Below are positions 26,575-34,615 of a stretch of DNA of 64,000 nt, one piece after another (the stretch's first letter is position 1; the number at the start of each line of letters is the position of its first letter). This DNA comes from Actinophytocola gossypii (GTDB lineage Bacteria > Actinomycetota > Actinomycetes > Mycobacteriales > Pseudonocardiaceae), in assembly GCF_025165815.1 (NCBI RefSeq), contig NZ_JAFFZE010000014.1, positions 186,001-250,000 on the forward strand, written 5' to 3'. Position numbers and translations under genes: made by a program. The notes under the pieces are model-generated. The model worked only from the letters and a program-made list of their open reading frames with translations. It searched no databases and had not been told where the DNA came from.

Positions 26575-27223
26575 CGTTCACGTCGCGGAAGTGCGCTGTC
26601 ATCGCGACCTCCGCGCGTGCCGGGTCCCGCTCGCGGAGCGCGTCGACGATCGCCCGGTGCCGGCGTACGGTCCGCGCCGGGTCCGGGTCGGCGTCGAGCC
26701 GGTGGCCGACCCGGTGGAAGACGTCCCAGAACGCCCGCAGCAGCTGGGTCACCAGCGAGTTGTTCAGCGAGCGGTACAGCACCTCGTGGAACTCCCGGTC
26801 CTCGTCGGCGAAGGTCCCGCCGGACTCGGCCCGTTCGTTCATCCGGCGGACGATCTCGTCGAGCGTGGCGAGGTCCGCCTCCGGAACCTCGGCGGCGACG
26901 CGTCGGATCAGCGCGTTCTCCAGCGCCTCGCGCACCTCGAGGATTTCCGCCAGCGACCGCAGGTCACGGCCGATGTCCCGCAGCGCGCGGAAGGTCAGCC
27001 CGTCGGCGAGCGGGTCGAGGGACAGGCGGCCGACGTAGGTGCCGAAGCCGTGCCGGATCTCCACGATGTCGAGTGCCTGCAGTGCCTTGAGTGCCTCGCG
27101 GACCGAGTTGCGGCTCACACCGAGCGCATCGACCAGTTCGGTCTCGGTCGGCACCGGGTCACCGGGCCCGAGGCCGCGGCTGAGGATGAGCCCGGTGATC
27201 TCGTCCCGGATCGCCCGGCTCAC
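26546..27223 (-). CDS. GntR/FadR-family regulator
   Basis: A 225-residue repressor. The N-terminal winged helix is VPTETELVDALGVSRNSVREALKALQ (about residues 20-45), with the wing IRHGFGTYVG. The C-terminal all-helical FCD domain shows LEVREALENALIRRVA and the metal/ligand His pattern DREFHEVLYRS and RRHRAIVDAL. GTG start at 27223 overlaps the stop of dapA-like 2 (GTGA). FadR-type FCD regulators usually bind sugar acids or carboxylates, fitting an aldolase substrate as effector. It probably binds the long inverted repeat upstream of the operon. Confidence 0.93.
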   Translation of the reverse strand: MSRAIRDEITGLILSRGLGPGDPVPTETELVDALGVSRNSVREALKALQALDIVEIRHGFGTYVGRLSLDPLADGLTFRALRDIGRDLRSLAEILEVREALENALIRRVAAEVPEADLATLDEIVRRMNERAESGGTFADEDREFHEVLYRSLNNSLVTQLLRAFWDVFHRVGHRLDADPDPARTVRRHRAIVDALRERDPARAEVAMTAHFRDVNVRTARPRSG

Positions 27224-28134
27224 AGCAGGCCGGCTTCGTCCAGCCGCCGCCGCACGGCGGCACGCTCCGTGTCGTTCAACGGAATCATCGGCCGGCTCGT
27301 CGTCGCGGACGCGATCACGCCGCGCGCGCGGAGACCTTCCTTGAACGCACCGATGGCGGAGGAGTACGGGCCCATCCTCGTTCCACCGACGCGGATCATG
27401 CGGAACAGCCGCCGCAGCCGCGCCTGCTCGGCGCGCGCGGTGTCCCAGTCCGCCCGGCCCGCCGCGTCGAACAACCGCAGGTACCCGTGCGGGTCGACGT
27501 TGCCGATGCCGGGAACCAGCCCGTGTGCGCCGATGAACAGACCGAGGTCGGCGAGGGTCTCCGAGCCGGAGAAACACCGGAACCCGTCCGCCTCCGTGGA
27601 CTCCAGCACGGCCCGCAGGCCGTCCAGGTCGCCGCTGGAGTCCTTCAGCGCGACGATCGTGCCGTCCTCGGCGAGGTCGGCGACGACGTCGGTGGGCAGT
27701 TTGCTGCCGACCGAACTCGGGATGTCGTAGGCGACGAGCGGCAGGTCGACCGCCGCCCGGATGGCCCTGAAGTGGCCGCCGAACTCCGAGGGGTGCGTCG
27801 GCACGTAGAACGGCGCCGTGGCGACGAGCGCGTCGGCGCCGGCGGCCTCGGCCGCCCGCGCGTGTTCGATCACCCGGGGCGTCGTGGTGTCGATGACCCC
27901 GGCGAGCACCGGCACCTGCCCGGCGGCCACGCCGGCTACCACGTCCAGTGCCCGGTACCGCACGTCGTCCGGGAGGTAGGCGACCTCGCCGGTCGACCCC
28001 GTGACGAACAGGCCGTGCACGCCGGCGTCGAGCAGGAAGGCCGCGAGGCGTTCGAGCGACGGCACGTCCAGTTCCCGTTCCGCGGTCAGCGGGGTGCACA
28101 CGGGAGGGACAACGCCCCCTACGAGCTGTGTCAC
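27220..28134 (-). CDS. DapA/NanA-family aldolase 2
   Basis: A 304-residue class I aldolase family protein with GVVPPVCTPLTAERELD, canonical GSTGEV (about residues 47-52), catalytic Tyr in LVAYDIPSSVG and the Schiff-base Lys in IVALKDSSGDLDG. It differs from copy 1 in the pyruvate-binding loop (GSTGE versus GSNGEG), so the two probably handle different keto acids or opposite stereochemistry. It is followed by and coupled to gntR, and driven from its own operator-bearing promoter. Confidence 0.92.
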   Translation of the reverse strand: MTQLVGGVVPPVCTPLTAERELDVPSLERLAAFLLDAGVHGLFVTGSTGEVAYLPDDVRYRALDVVAGVAAGQVPVLAGVIDTTTPRVIEHARAAEAAGADALVATAPFYVPTHPSEFGGHFRAIRAAVDLPLVAYDIPSSVGSKLPTDVVADLAEDGTIVALKDSSGDLDGLRAVLESTEADGFRCFSGSETLADLGLFIGAHGLVPGIGNVDPHGYLRLFDAAGRADWDTARAEQARLRRLFRMIRVGGTRMGPYSSAIGAFKEGLRARGVIASATTSRPMIPLNDTERAAVRRRLDEAGLL

Positions 28135-28148
28135 AGGCTTCTCCCAAG

Positions 28149-28187
28149 ACGTTGGATGTAGGACATTCTACGTCCTGCATCCAACGT
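28149..28187. promoter_or_regulatory. Long inverted repeat: GntR operator over the dapA2-gntR promoter
   Basis: Arms ACGTTGGATGTAGGAC (28149-28164) and GTCCTGCATCCAACGT (28172-28187) are complementary at 15 of 16 positions around a 7-nt spacer. On the minus strand the spacer contains a -10-like TAGAAT (complement of 28165-28170), so a bound dimer would cover the promoter. The distance to the start codon is 14 bp. Autorepression by the FadR-type regulator of the same operon is the natural reading. Confidence 0.65.
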
Positions 28188-28241
28188 GCGGAAGTGCTTC
28201 CATGGTCGTTACCCGTGGCGACTGCCCTACCTGGTGTCCTG

Positions 28242-28314
<73 letters not shown>

Positions 28315-28448
28315 TCGCTCGCCGTCCCGTGTCCGGCGGATGCCAACTCTAGCGCATGCCGGAAACGGGGTTCTCAGCCGGTCGGCAACCAGCGTCGAAC
28401 TGGGGGAAGATGGCACCGGCAGAGCAGGTCGAGCTTGGAGGCGATGAC

Positions 28449-28697
28449 ATGAAGGCGTTCGTGCTGGGCGCCGCCGTCGGGTACGTGCTGGGCGCCAAGG
28501 CGGGCCGCGGGCGGTACGACCAGATCGTGCGCACCTACCGCAAGCTCGCCGACCACCCCGCGGTGCAGGGAGCGGCCGGCATCGCGCGGGCCAAGGTCGG
28601 CGAGAAGGCCGGCTTCGGCAACAGGACCGGGCACGCCTCCGCGCAGACCGGCAACGGCCGGCGGGACGTGAGTGAACCAGCGCACCAACGGCCGTGA
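28449..28697 (+). CDS. YtxH-like small membrane-anchored protein
   Basis: An 82-residue protein starting MKAFVLGAAVGYVLGAKAGR, a glycine-rich transmembrane anchor as in YtxH-type proteins, then a charged helical part (YDQIVRTYRKLADHPAVQG) and a disordered tail. GGAGG lies about 8 nt before the ATG; an upstream in-frame start would add an unlikely 31 residues. It overlaps the adenosine deaminase start by 26 bp. Function unknown, possibly envelope-related. Confidence 0.65.
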   Translation: MKAFVLGAAVGYVLGAKAGRGRYDQIVRTYRKLADHPAVQGAAGIARAKVGEKAGFGNRTGHASAQTGNGRRDVSEPAHQRP

Positions 28698-29679
28698 ACC
28701 GGCGCGGGCCCCGGCACGCGACGTGCGGGGGCTCGCCAAGGCCCACCTCCACCTGCACCTCACCGGCGCCATGCGGCCGGCCACCCTGGTCGAGCTCGCG
28801 GCCGGACACGGCATCGCGGTGCCGCCGCCGCTCCCCCGCACGGCCGGCACCTGGGCCGACTTCCAGGACCGCTACGACGCGTCCCGCCAGGCCATCCGCA
28901 CCGCGGACGACGTTCGCCGGGTCGTCACCGAGGCCGCCGAGGACGACGCGAAGGACGGCTGCGGGTGGCTGGAGATCCAGGTGGATCCGACCTCGTACGC
29001 CCCGGTGTTCGGCGGGCCGCGCGCGGCGCTGGAGGCGGTCCTCGAGGGTGCCAGGGCGGCGGTCATCCCGGTCGGGGTGATCGTCGCGTCGAGTTGGCGG
29101 CGGTCGCCGGAACACGCGACCGGGCTCGCCCGGCTGGCGGCCGAGTACGCCGGTCGGGGCGTGGTCGGCTTCGGCCTGTCCAACGACGAACGCGGGGCCG
29201 CGGTGGCCGACTTCGCGCCGGCGTTCCGCGTCGCCCGCGACGCCGGGCTGCTCGGCACGCCGCACTCGGGGTTCTACACCGGCGCCGAGCACGTCCGGGC
29301 CTGTGTCGAGCACCTGGGCGCGCAGCGGATCGGCCACGGCACGTCGGCCGCGGCCGATCCGGCGACGCTGGCACTGCTCGCCGAACGGCGGGTGGCGCTG
29401 GAACTCTGTCCGACGTCCTACCCGCCGTTCGGCGTGCACGAGCTGGCGGCGATCCCGGTCCGCGCACTGCTCGACGCCGGCGTCCCGGTGGCGGTCGCGA
29501 CCGACGACCCGCTGCTGTTCGGTACCGGGCTGGCCGAGCAGTACGCGATCTGCCGCGAGGTACTCGGCCTCGACGACGACGAGCTGGCCGTGCTGGCCGT
29601 GGCCGGGATCGAGGCCTCGGCCGCGCCGCCGGCGGTCAAGGCCACCATGCTGTCCAGTGTGGACGCCTGGTTGCGGTAG
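28672..29679 (+). CDS. Adenosine deaminase family protein
   Basis: A 335-residue amidohydrolase that hydrolyses adenosine to inosine or a related purine nucleoside. Zinc ligands lie in KAHLHLHLTGA (about residues 23-33) and the later IGHGTSAAADP; the catalytic Asp pair is in VAVATDDPLLFGT, where intact ADAs read STDDP. The proton-relay Glu/His region is ALELCPTSYPPFGVHEL, a slight variant of the ADA CPTSN motif: Asn is replaced by Tyr, so the purine specificity may differ. The GTG at 28672 lies 26 bp inside the preceding gene. Confidence 0.88.
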   Translation: MNQRTNGREPARAPARDVRGLAKAHLHLHLTGAMRPATLVELAAGHGIAVPPPLPRTAGTWADFQDRYDASRQAIRTADDVRRVVTEAAEDDAKDGCGWLEIQVDPTSYAPVFGGPRAALEAVLEGARAAVIPVGVIVASSWRRSPEHATGLARLAAEYAGRGVVGFGLSNDERGAAVADFAPAFRVARDAGLLGTPHSGFYTGAEHVRACVEHLGAQRIGHGTSAAADPATLALLAERRVALELCPTSYPPFGVHELAAIPVRALLDAGVPVAVATDDPLLFGTGLAEQYAICREVLGLDDDELAVLAVAGIEASAAPPAVKATMLSSVDAWLR

Positions 29680-29683
29680 GTGC

Positions 29684-30601
29684 TCAGCGCCGGACGGCGA
29701 CCAGGTCGTACTCGGTCGTCGGCTCCGGCGTGGTGCCGAAGCGGGCGTTGGGCAGGTACAGGCGGCCGGCGAAGCGGGCGACCGTCGTCGGGACGTCGAA
29801 GCGCTCGTCGGTGATCTGGTCGACCACGCGGGCCGAGTCACCGCGCAGGCGGAGCTCGGTCACGGTGTTCGCCCGGTTCCGCACCACCCACAGGGTCCGG
29901 CCGTGCCGCAGCAGGCCGTCACCGTTGGTCAGCGCGATCGGCACGTTCACTCGATGGGTTACACCCGAGGGCTCGACGCGGAACAGGAAGCCGGTGTTGG
30001 ACTGCACGACCAGGAGACCCCGGCCGTCCGGCGTGGTGGCGATCCCGTTGACGTTGAAGCCCTCCTGGTACACGAGGTCACCGGTCAGCGGGACCACCTC
30101 GGCCCGCCGCGGCAGGTGGTGCCCGGCGAGCGGCAGGCGGTACAGCACCGGGTTCACCGAGTCGGTGAACCACGCCGCCGTCCGGGTCAGCACGACGTCG
30201 TTCACGAACGCCTCGCCCGTGGCGAGCTGGTAGCTCGCGAGCACCCGGCCCGACCGGGTGTCCACCACCCGGGCGTCGCCGGCCGCGCCACCAGCGACGA
30301 ACAGGCGACCGCGGGCGTCGGTCTTCATGCCGACCGACGGGGTTCCGGGGCCCTCGCTGACGATCCGGCCCCGGCCGGTGACCAGGTTCGCGCGGTAGAT
30401 CGAGCCGTCCGCCAGCGAGCCGAGGTAGGCGAACGGGCCGGGGCCGACCGCGATGCCCTCCGGCTGGAAGCCGTCCGGCAGCGGGATGGTCGTGGGGAAC
30501 AGGGATCTGGCCGGCGATCCGGGCACGGCCGAGGCGGCCGGCGCCAGGCCGAACAACGCCAGCGCGGTCGTGAGCAGGGACAGTCCAACGCGTCGGAGCA
30601 T
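29684..30601 (-). CDS. Secreted SMP-30/NHL-like beta-propeller protein
   Basis: A 305-residue exported protein with a Sec signal (MLRRVGLSLLTTALALFGLA, cleavage after ASA near residue 26). The mature part repeats the propeller phrase PEGIAVGPGPFAYLGSLADG, NGIATTPDGRGLLVVQ, PTTVARFAGRLYLPNARFG. The family includes superoxide-dismutase-like and gluconolactonase-type proteins of unproven function in actinobacteria. The start at 30601 places the signal peptide at the very N terminus. It ends 4 bp from the convergent deaminase gene. Confidence 0.85.
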   Translation of the reverse strand: MLRRVGLSLLTTALALFGLAPAASAVPGSPARSLFPTTIPLPDGFQPEGIAVGPGPFAYLGSLADGSIYRANLVTGRGRIVSEGPGTPSVGMKTDARGRLFVAGGAAGDARVVDTRSGRVLASYQLATGEAFVNDVVLTRTAAWFTDSVNPVLYRLPLAGHHLPRRAEVVPLTGDLVYQEGFNVNGIATTPDGRGLLVVQSNTGFLFRVEPSGVTHRVNVPIALTNGDGLLRHGRTLWVVRNRANTVTELRLRGDSARVVDQITDERFDVPTTVARFAGRLYLPNARFGTTPEPTTEYDLVAVRR

Positions 30602-30673
30602 GACGGCATCCTTCGTCGAAGGGCGGGGACGAACCAACCTACGCGTCCCGGGCGCCGGCGGTTCAGCGCGCGC

Positions 30674-31174
30674 TCAGGTCTCGTCGTCGGTCCTGCTGGC
30701 GGCCTTGACCGCCTCGGCGACGACGGTGAACAGGTCGGAGTCGCTGAGCCCCAACGTCCTGAACCGGCTCCGCCAGTGCACGACCCGCCGCAGCACGACG
30801 TCGGCGTCCGCGTCGTCACCGACGAGCGCCGTGATGTCCGCCTTCGCGTCGGAGAACGCCACGTCCATCCGGGCCTTGGCCGGCTTGTCCGGGTCGATCA
30901 GCTCCAGCTCGGGGACCGGCTCGCCGGCGAGGATCGCCTCGGGGGTGTCGATGCTCCAGCCGCGGAGGTGTTGGCCGAGGAAGTACCCGACCGACTCCCA
31001 CACCGATCGGCCCACTCCGGACTCGCCCTTCTCGAGCCCGTAGATGCTGCGCGCGCTTCTGCCGACCGCGGCGCCGAACGATTCGTGGCTGGTGTAGCCG
31101 AGGGCGATCCGCGCCTGCCGAACCACCTTGCCCAGGAGTCGCCGCGCCTCCGGTGTGTACTTCGCGCGCGCCAC
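30674..31174 (-). CDS. XRE-like HTH regulator, paralogue of the 10971 gene
   Basis: A 166-residue protein. The N-terminal HTH is LLGKVVRQARIALGYTSHESFGAAVGRSARSIYGLEKGESGVG (abbreviated: LGKVVRQARIALGYTSHE then AVGRSARSIYGLEKGESG). The C-terminal half ends VVHWRSRFRTLGLSDSDLF. It aligns end to end with the 10971-11435 protein, including the GVG turn and the terminal HW..F...GL...DL motif. GTG start at 31174. A run of three 10-bp-spaced TGCG-containing repeats lies 69-95 bp upstream, so its control is probably of the same kind. Confidence 0.7.
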   Translation of the reverse strand: MARAKYTPEARRLLGKVVRQARIALGYTSHESFGAAVGRSARSIYGLEKGESGVGRSVWESVGYFLGQHLRGWSIDTPEAILAGEPVPELELIDPDKPAKARMDVAFSDAKADITALVGDDADADVVLRRVVHWRSRFRTLGLSDSDLFTVVAEAVKAASRTDDET

Positions 31175-31242
31175 AGCCGCAGCGTGCCGCAGGAAAGTAC
31201 GCCGTCGGCGTGCTCGGCGAGGCGCCGAGGCGACCGGATCGG

Positions 31243-31269
31243 CCGCAGAATTTCGCACTCTTTCGCAAA
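31243..31269 (-). repeat. Second phased TGCG repeat array
   Basis: On the minus strand three heptamers TTTGCGA, AGTGCGA and TCTGCGG (complements of 31263-31269, 31253-31259 and 31243-31249) follow each other at exact 10-bp intervals upstream of the HTH paralogue. One copy is identical to the repeat in front of the 10971 gene. Confidence 0.55.
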
Positions 31270-31349
31270 AACTGACCTCGCGTGGCCCGTCCGCGAGGTG
31301 GCGCGATCGCAATAGTTCGCACGAAGTCCCGTGCGCGTTGGGCGTGTCG

Positions 31350-32108
31350 CTAGGGCACCCGGGCGACCGCGAAGACGCGGCGGTACGGGAACCACGTCGT
31401 GCCGTCCGGCCGGGGCGGGTAGGCCGCGCGGAGGCGTGCGGCCAGCTCGGTGCGGAAGTCGCCCCACTCGTCGTCGTCCAGGTTCGCGCGGATCGGCCGG
31501 AGGGCGGTGCCGGTGACCCATTCGAGCACGGCGTCCGCGCCGGTGAGGCGGTGCAGGTAGGTGGTCTCCCAGGCGTCGACCTCGCACCCGAGGTCCGCCA
31601 GCAGGTCCGCGTACCCCGCCGGGTCGAGGACGGCGTCGTCCTCGCGGAGGACCACCGACTCGAGGTTCCACCGCCCGGCCGCGGCCAGCGCGCGGATCTC
31701 GCGGTGGGACGGCGCGCCGAAGTTGCCGGGGACCTGGAACGCCAGCCACGCGCCGGCCGGCAGTTGGCCCACCCAGCGCGCCAGCAGCGACTCGTGGCCG
31801 GGCACCCACTGCAGCACGGCGTTCGACACCACCACGTCGGTGTCCTGGCGCGGGGTCCACTCCCCCACGTCACCGACCTCGGCGGCCAGCCCGCGTTCCC
31901 GGGCGGCCTGGACCATCTCGGCGGACGAGTCCAGCGCCTCGACGACGGCGGACGGCCAGCGCCGGGCCAGGGTCGCGGTCAGGTTGCCGGGGCCGCAGCC
32001 GAGGTCGGCGACCCGGCGCGGCGCGTCGGCCGGGACGCGGTTCAGCAGGTCGAAGAACGGGCGCGACCGGTGGTCGGCGAACGCCAGGTACGTTCCCGGA
32101 TCCCACAT
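31350..32108 (-). CDS. tam: Trans-aconitate 2-methyltransferase
   Basis: A 252-residue class I SAM methyltransferase that esterifies trans-aconitate, an inhibitor formed from cis-aconitate. [20 protein letters not shown] at the N terminus and [17 protein letters not shown] (SAM motif I, about residues 32-48) are diagnostic of Tam, as is [15 protein letters not shown]. Length is right for the family. Start ATG with GGAGG. A perfect palindrome lies 13 bp upstream, so the gene is under a dedicated repressor even though no regulator is adjacent. Confidence 0.9.
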   Translation of the reverse strand: MWDPGTYLAFADHRSRPFFDLLNRVPADAPRRVADLGCGPGNLTATLARRWPSAVVEALDSSAEMVQAARERGLAAEVGDVGEWTPRQDTDVVVSNAVLQWVPGHESLLARWVGQLPAGAWLAFQVPGNFGAPSHREIRALAAAGRWNLESVVLREDDAVLDPAGYADLLADLGCEVDAWETTYLHRLTGADAVLEWVTGTALRPIRANLDDDEWGDFRTELAARLRAAYPPRPDGTTWFPYRRVFAVARVP

Positions 32109-32121
32109 GGACACCTCCAGC

Positions 32122-32148
32122 AACAGTACGACTGTACTGTTTACTGTA
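32122..32148. promoter_or_regulatory. Perfect palindrome and -10 of tam
   Basis: AACAGTAC-GACT-GTACTGTT (32122-32141) is a perfect inverted repeat with 8-bp arms. On the minus strand a -10-like TACAGT (complement of 32143-32148) directly precedes it, so the palindrome covers the expected transcription start. The layout is that of a TetR-class operator. Confidence 0.6.
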
Positions 32149-32668
32149 GTGCGTCCCGGATCTTCGCGGCGACCTCGGCAGCCACCCGCCGCACGGTCTC
32201 CTCGTCGGTGCCCGGGTCCGCCCGGACCTGCAGCACGACCCCGTCCCGCCCGGGCACCTTGCGCTGCACGAACCACGCCCCGCCGCCCGGCAGCTCCCGC
32301 CGGTGCCGCGAGCGGATCGAGCCGTTCACCCGCGCGTGCACCGCGTCGGGCAGCTTGTTCGCCTGCTCCAGCACGTACCGGACCGGGCGCTGGTCGGTGA
32401 GCAGCACCGCCTCCCCCGCCGTGCCGGTCTCCACCGCCTCGACCAGCTCCAGGGTTCCGTTGCCCCAGGTGGCCTTGCTGATCAAATGCCAGCCGACGCG
32501 CCGGGGCCCGTTGTCGTCGGTCGGCACCCACAGCCCGAGCGAGGACGCGAACAGGTGACCGCCGCCGCGCAGCCGCGCGGTCGCCACGACGTGCTCCTCC
32601 GGGTCCAGCTCGCCGGTGAACTCCGCCGGCACGCCACCGCCGAAGAACCTGCGCCACAGGCTGGTCAC
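32141..32668 (-). CDS. Conserved actinobacterial protein of unknown function, dnaG operon
   Basis: A 175-residue protein without membrane segments. It begins [21 protein letters not shown], continues with [24 protein letters not shown], and has LITDQ-like [28 protein letters not shown] in the middle. The pattern resembles a PH-like beta fold seen in uncharacterised actinobacterial proteins next to dnaG. The GTG start overlaps the dnaG stop (GTGA), so it is translated with primase. Function unknown. Confidence 0.75.
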   Translation of the reverse strand: MTSLWRRFFGGGVPAEFTGELDPEEHVVATARLRGGGHLFASSLGLWVPTDDNGPRRVGWHLISKATWGNGTLELVEAVETGTAGEAVLLTDQRPVRYVLEQANKLPDAVHARVNGSIRSRHRRELPGGGAWFVQRKVPGRDGVVLQVRADPGTDEETVRRVAAEVAAKIRDALQ

Positions 32669-34572
32669 GACAGTCCTCCCGCCGCCTGGTCGCCGAGGGC
32701 CTTGCGGTACTGCTCCAGCGCGACCAGGTCGCCGAACAGCGTGCGGTAGTCGTCGGCGTCCTCGACCGGCGACAGCCGTTGCAGCCGGGACTTGAGCTCC
32801 GCGATCTGGGTGGCCACCACCGTCTCCTGCAGGGCCGCGATGAGGCTGCTGACGAACCGCGCGTCCGGCTCGGCCCGGTGGTGCAGCGCCTCCACGGCGA
32901 GCTCGGTCACCAGCGACCGCACGGTCTGGTGCGGGCACGCCTGGCTGGCCGCGTCGACCAGCGCGGGGCCGGAGAGCCCGGACGCGGTGCCGCCGACCGC
33001 GAGCAGCGCCTCGTACAGTTCCCGGTACGCCGGATGGGTGAACGCCTCCTTGGGCACCGAGCTGTCGTAGTACGGCCCGGCCAGCTCCGGGGCCTGCAAC
33101 GCGGCCTTGAGCGCCTCGCGCTGCACCCACAGCCGGGGGTCGTTGCGCGGCGGCCGCGGCGGGCCGTCCACGTCCACGGCGAGCGCGCCCTGGTCGGGGT
33201 CGGTCGGCTGCGCGCGGCCCCGGCGCGCCGGTTGCGGGGCGCCGCCCGCGCTCTCCCGGACCCGCCGCACCACGGTGGCGGTGTCCTCCCAGCCGACCCA
33301 GCCGGCGAGCTGGCGGGCGTACTCGTCGCGCAGCGCGGCGTCCTTGATCCGCGCGACCATCGGCACCGTGCGGCGCAGGGCGTCGACCCGGCCCTCCGCG
33401 GTGTCCAGGTCGTGTTCGCCCAGCTCGGTGCGGATGGCGAAGGCGAACAGCGGCTTGCGGCGGGCCACCAGGTCCTTCACCGCGACCTCGCCCTTGGCCT
33501 GCCGCAGCTCGCACGGGTCGAGCCCGTCCGGCGCGATCGCGATGAACGTCTGCGCGGCGAAGCGCTGGTCGTCGTCGAACGCCTTCAGCGCGGCCTTCCG
33601 CCCGGCCTCGTCCCCGTCGAAGGTGAAGATCACCTCGCCGCGGAAGGCGTCGTCGTCGATCAGCAGCCGGCGCAGCACGGTGATGTGCTCGGCGCCGAAC
33701 GCGGTGCCACAGGAGGCGACCGCCGTCGGCACGCCGGACGCGTGCATGGCCATCACGTCGGTGTAGCCCTCGACCACCACGACCTGGCGTCGCCGCGCGA
33801 TCTCCCGCTTGGCCACGTCGAGCCCGAACAGCACCTGGGACTTCTTGTAGATCGGACTCTCGCTGGTGTTGAGGTACTTGGCCTGGATCTGGTCGTCGTC
33901 GAAGAGCCGGCGCGCGCCGAAACCGACCACGTCACCGCTCAGGTCCTTGATCGGCCACAGCAGCCGCCGGTGGAAGCGGTCGATCGGGCCCTGCCTGCCC
34001 TCCCGGGACAGGCCGCCCTTGATCAGCTCCGAGAGCTCGAAGCCCCGGCCGAGCAGGTGCTTGGTCAGCTTGTCCCAGCCGCCGGGCGCGTAGCCGCAGC
34101 CGAACGCGGCGGCCGCGGCCTGGTCGAACCCGCGCTCGGCGAGGAACTCGCGCGCCTTGACCGCCTCCGGCGTGTGCAGCTGCTCGGTGTAGAACTCCGC
34201 GGCCGCGCGGTGGGCGTCGACCAGGCGGGTGCGGGTGCCCCTGTCCCGCTGGCGGGTCGGCGCGCCGCCCTCGTAGGTGAGGGTGATGCCGCTGCGCTCG
34301 GCGAGCCGCTCCACGGCCTCGACGAAGCTCAGGTGGTCGATCTTCATCAGGAACGCGATGACGTCGCCGCCCTCACCGCACCCGAAGCAGTGGAAGGTGC
34401 CGTGGGTGGAGCGCACGTTGAACGACGGGGTCTTCTCGTCGTGGAACGGGCACAGGCCCTTGAGCGCGCCGCCGCCCGCGCGGCGCAGCGACACGTACTC
34501 GCCCACCACGTCGTCGATGCGGTTCCGCTCGCGCACCTGCGCGATGTCGCTCTCCCGGATCCGCCCCGCCAT
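32665..34572 (-). CDS. dnaG: DNA primase
   Basis: A 635-residue primase that makes RNA primers for replication. The N-terminal zinc ribbon uses Cys41, His44, Cys62 and Cys65 (LCPFHDEK and CFGCGEGGD). The RNA polymerase domain contains [19 protein letters not shown] and the TOPRIM motif [13 protein letters not shown] with the catalytic Glu. The C-terminal part is the DnaB-binding helicase-interaction domain. The ATG at 34572 starts [17 protein letters not shown], a normal primase N terminus; longer starts run into the divergent gene. In M. tuberculosis dgt is next to dnaG, but here about 8 kb lies between them. Confidence 0.97.
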   Translation of the reverse strand: MAGRIRESDIAQVRERNRIDDVVGEYVSLRRAGGGALKGLCPFHDEKTPSFNVRSTHGTFHCFGCGEGGDVIAFLMKIDHLSFVEAVERLAERSGITLTYEGGAPTRQRDRGTRTRLVDAHRAAAEFYTEQLHTPEAVKAREFLAERGFDQAAAAAFGCGYAPGGWDKLTKHLLGRGFELSELIKGGLSREGRQGPIDRFHRRLLWPIKDLSGDVVGFGARRLFDDDQIQAKYLNTSESPIYKKSQVLFGLDVAKREIARRRQVVVVEGYTDVMAMHASGVPTAVASCGTAFGAEHITVLRRLLIDDDAFRGEVIFTFDGDEAGRKAALKAFDDDQRFAAQTFIAIAPDGLDPCELRQAKGEVAVKDLVARRKPLFAFAIRTELGEHDLDTAEGRVDALRRTVPMVARIKDAALRDEYARQLAGWVGWEDTATVVRRVRESAGGAPQPARRGRAQPTDPDQGALAVDVDGPPRPPRNDPRLWVQREALKAALQAPELAGPYYDSSVPKEAFTHPAYRELYEALLAVGGTASGLSGPALVDAASQACPHQTVRSLVTELAVEALHHRAEPDARFVSSLIAALQETVVATQIAELKSRLQRLSPVEDADDYRTLFGDLVALEQYRKALGDQAAGGLS

Positions 34573-34603
34573 GGTCTCGAGTCTAGGCGGGCCGAGTCGG
34601 GCA

Positions 34604-34609
34604 TACGAT
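34604..34609 (+). promoter_or_regulatory. -10 element of SigJ-like gene, leaderless start
   Basis: TACGAT ends 6 nt before the GTG start and no Shine-Dalgarno lies between, so the mRNA probably begins at the start codon. No convincing -35 is visible, which may mean that an alternative sigma factor reads it. Confidence 0.4.
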
Positions 34610-34615
34610 GGACGG

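Noticed and set aside
24381-28134. The two DapA-like genes as lysine-pathway dihydrodipicolinate synthases
   Set aside because: Neither has lysine-biosynthesis neighbours, one lacks the GSTGE motif, and both sit in a sugar-type locus with its own regulators.
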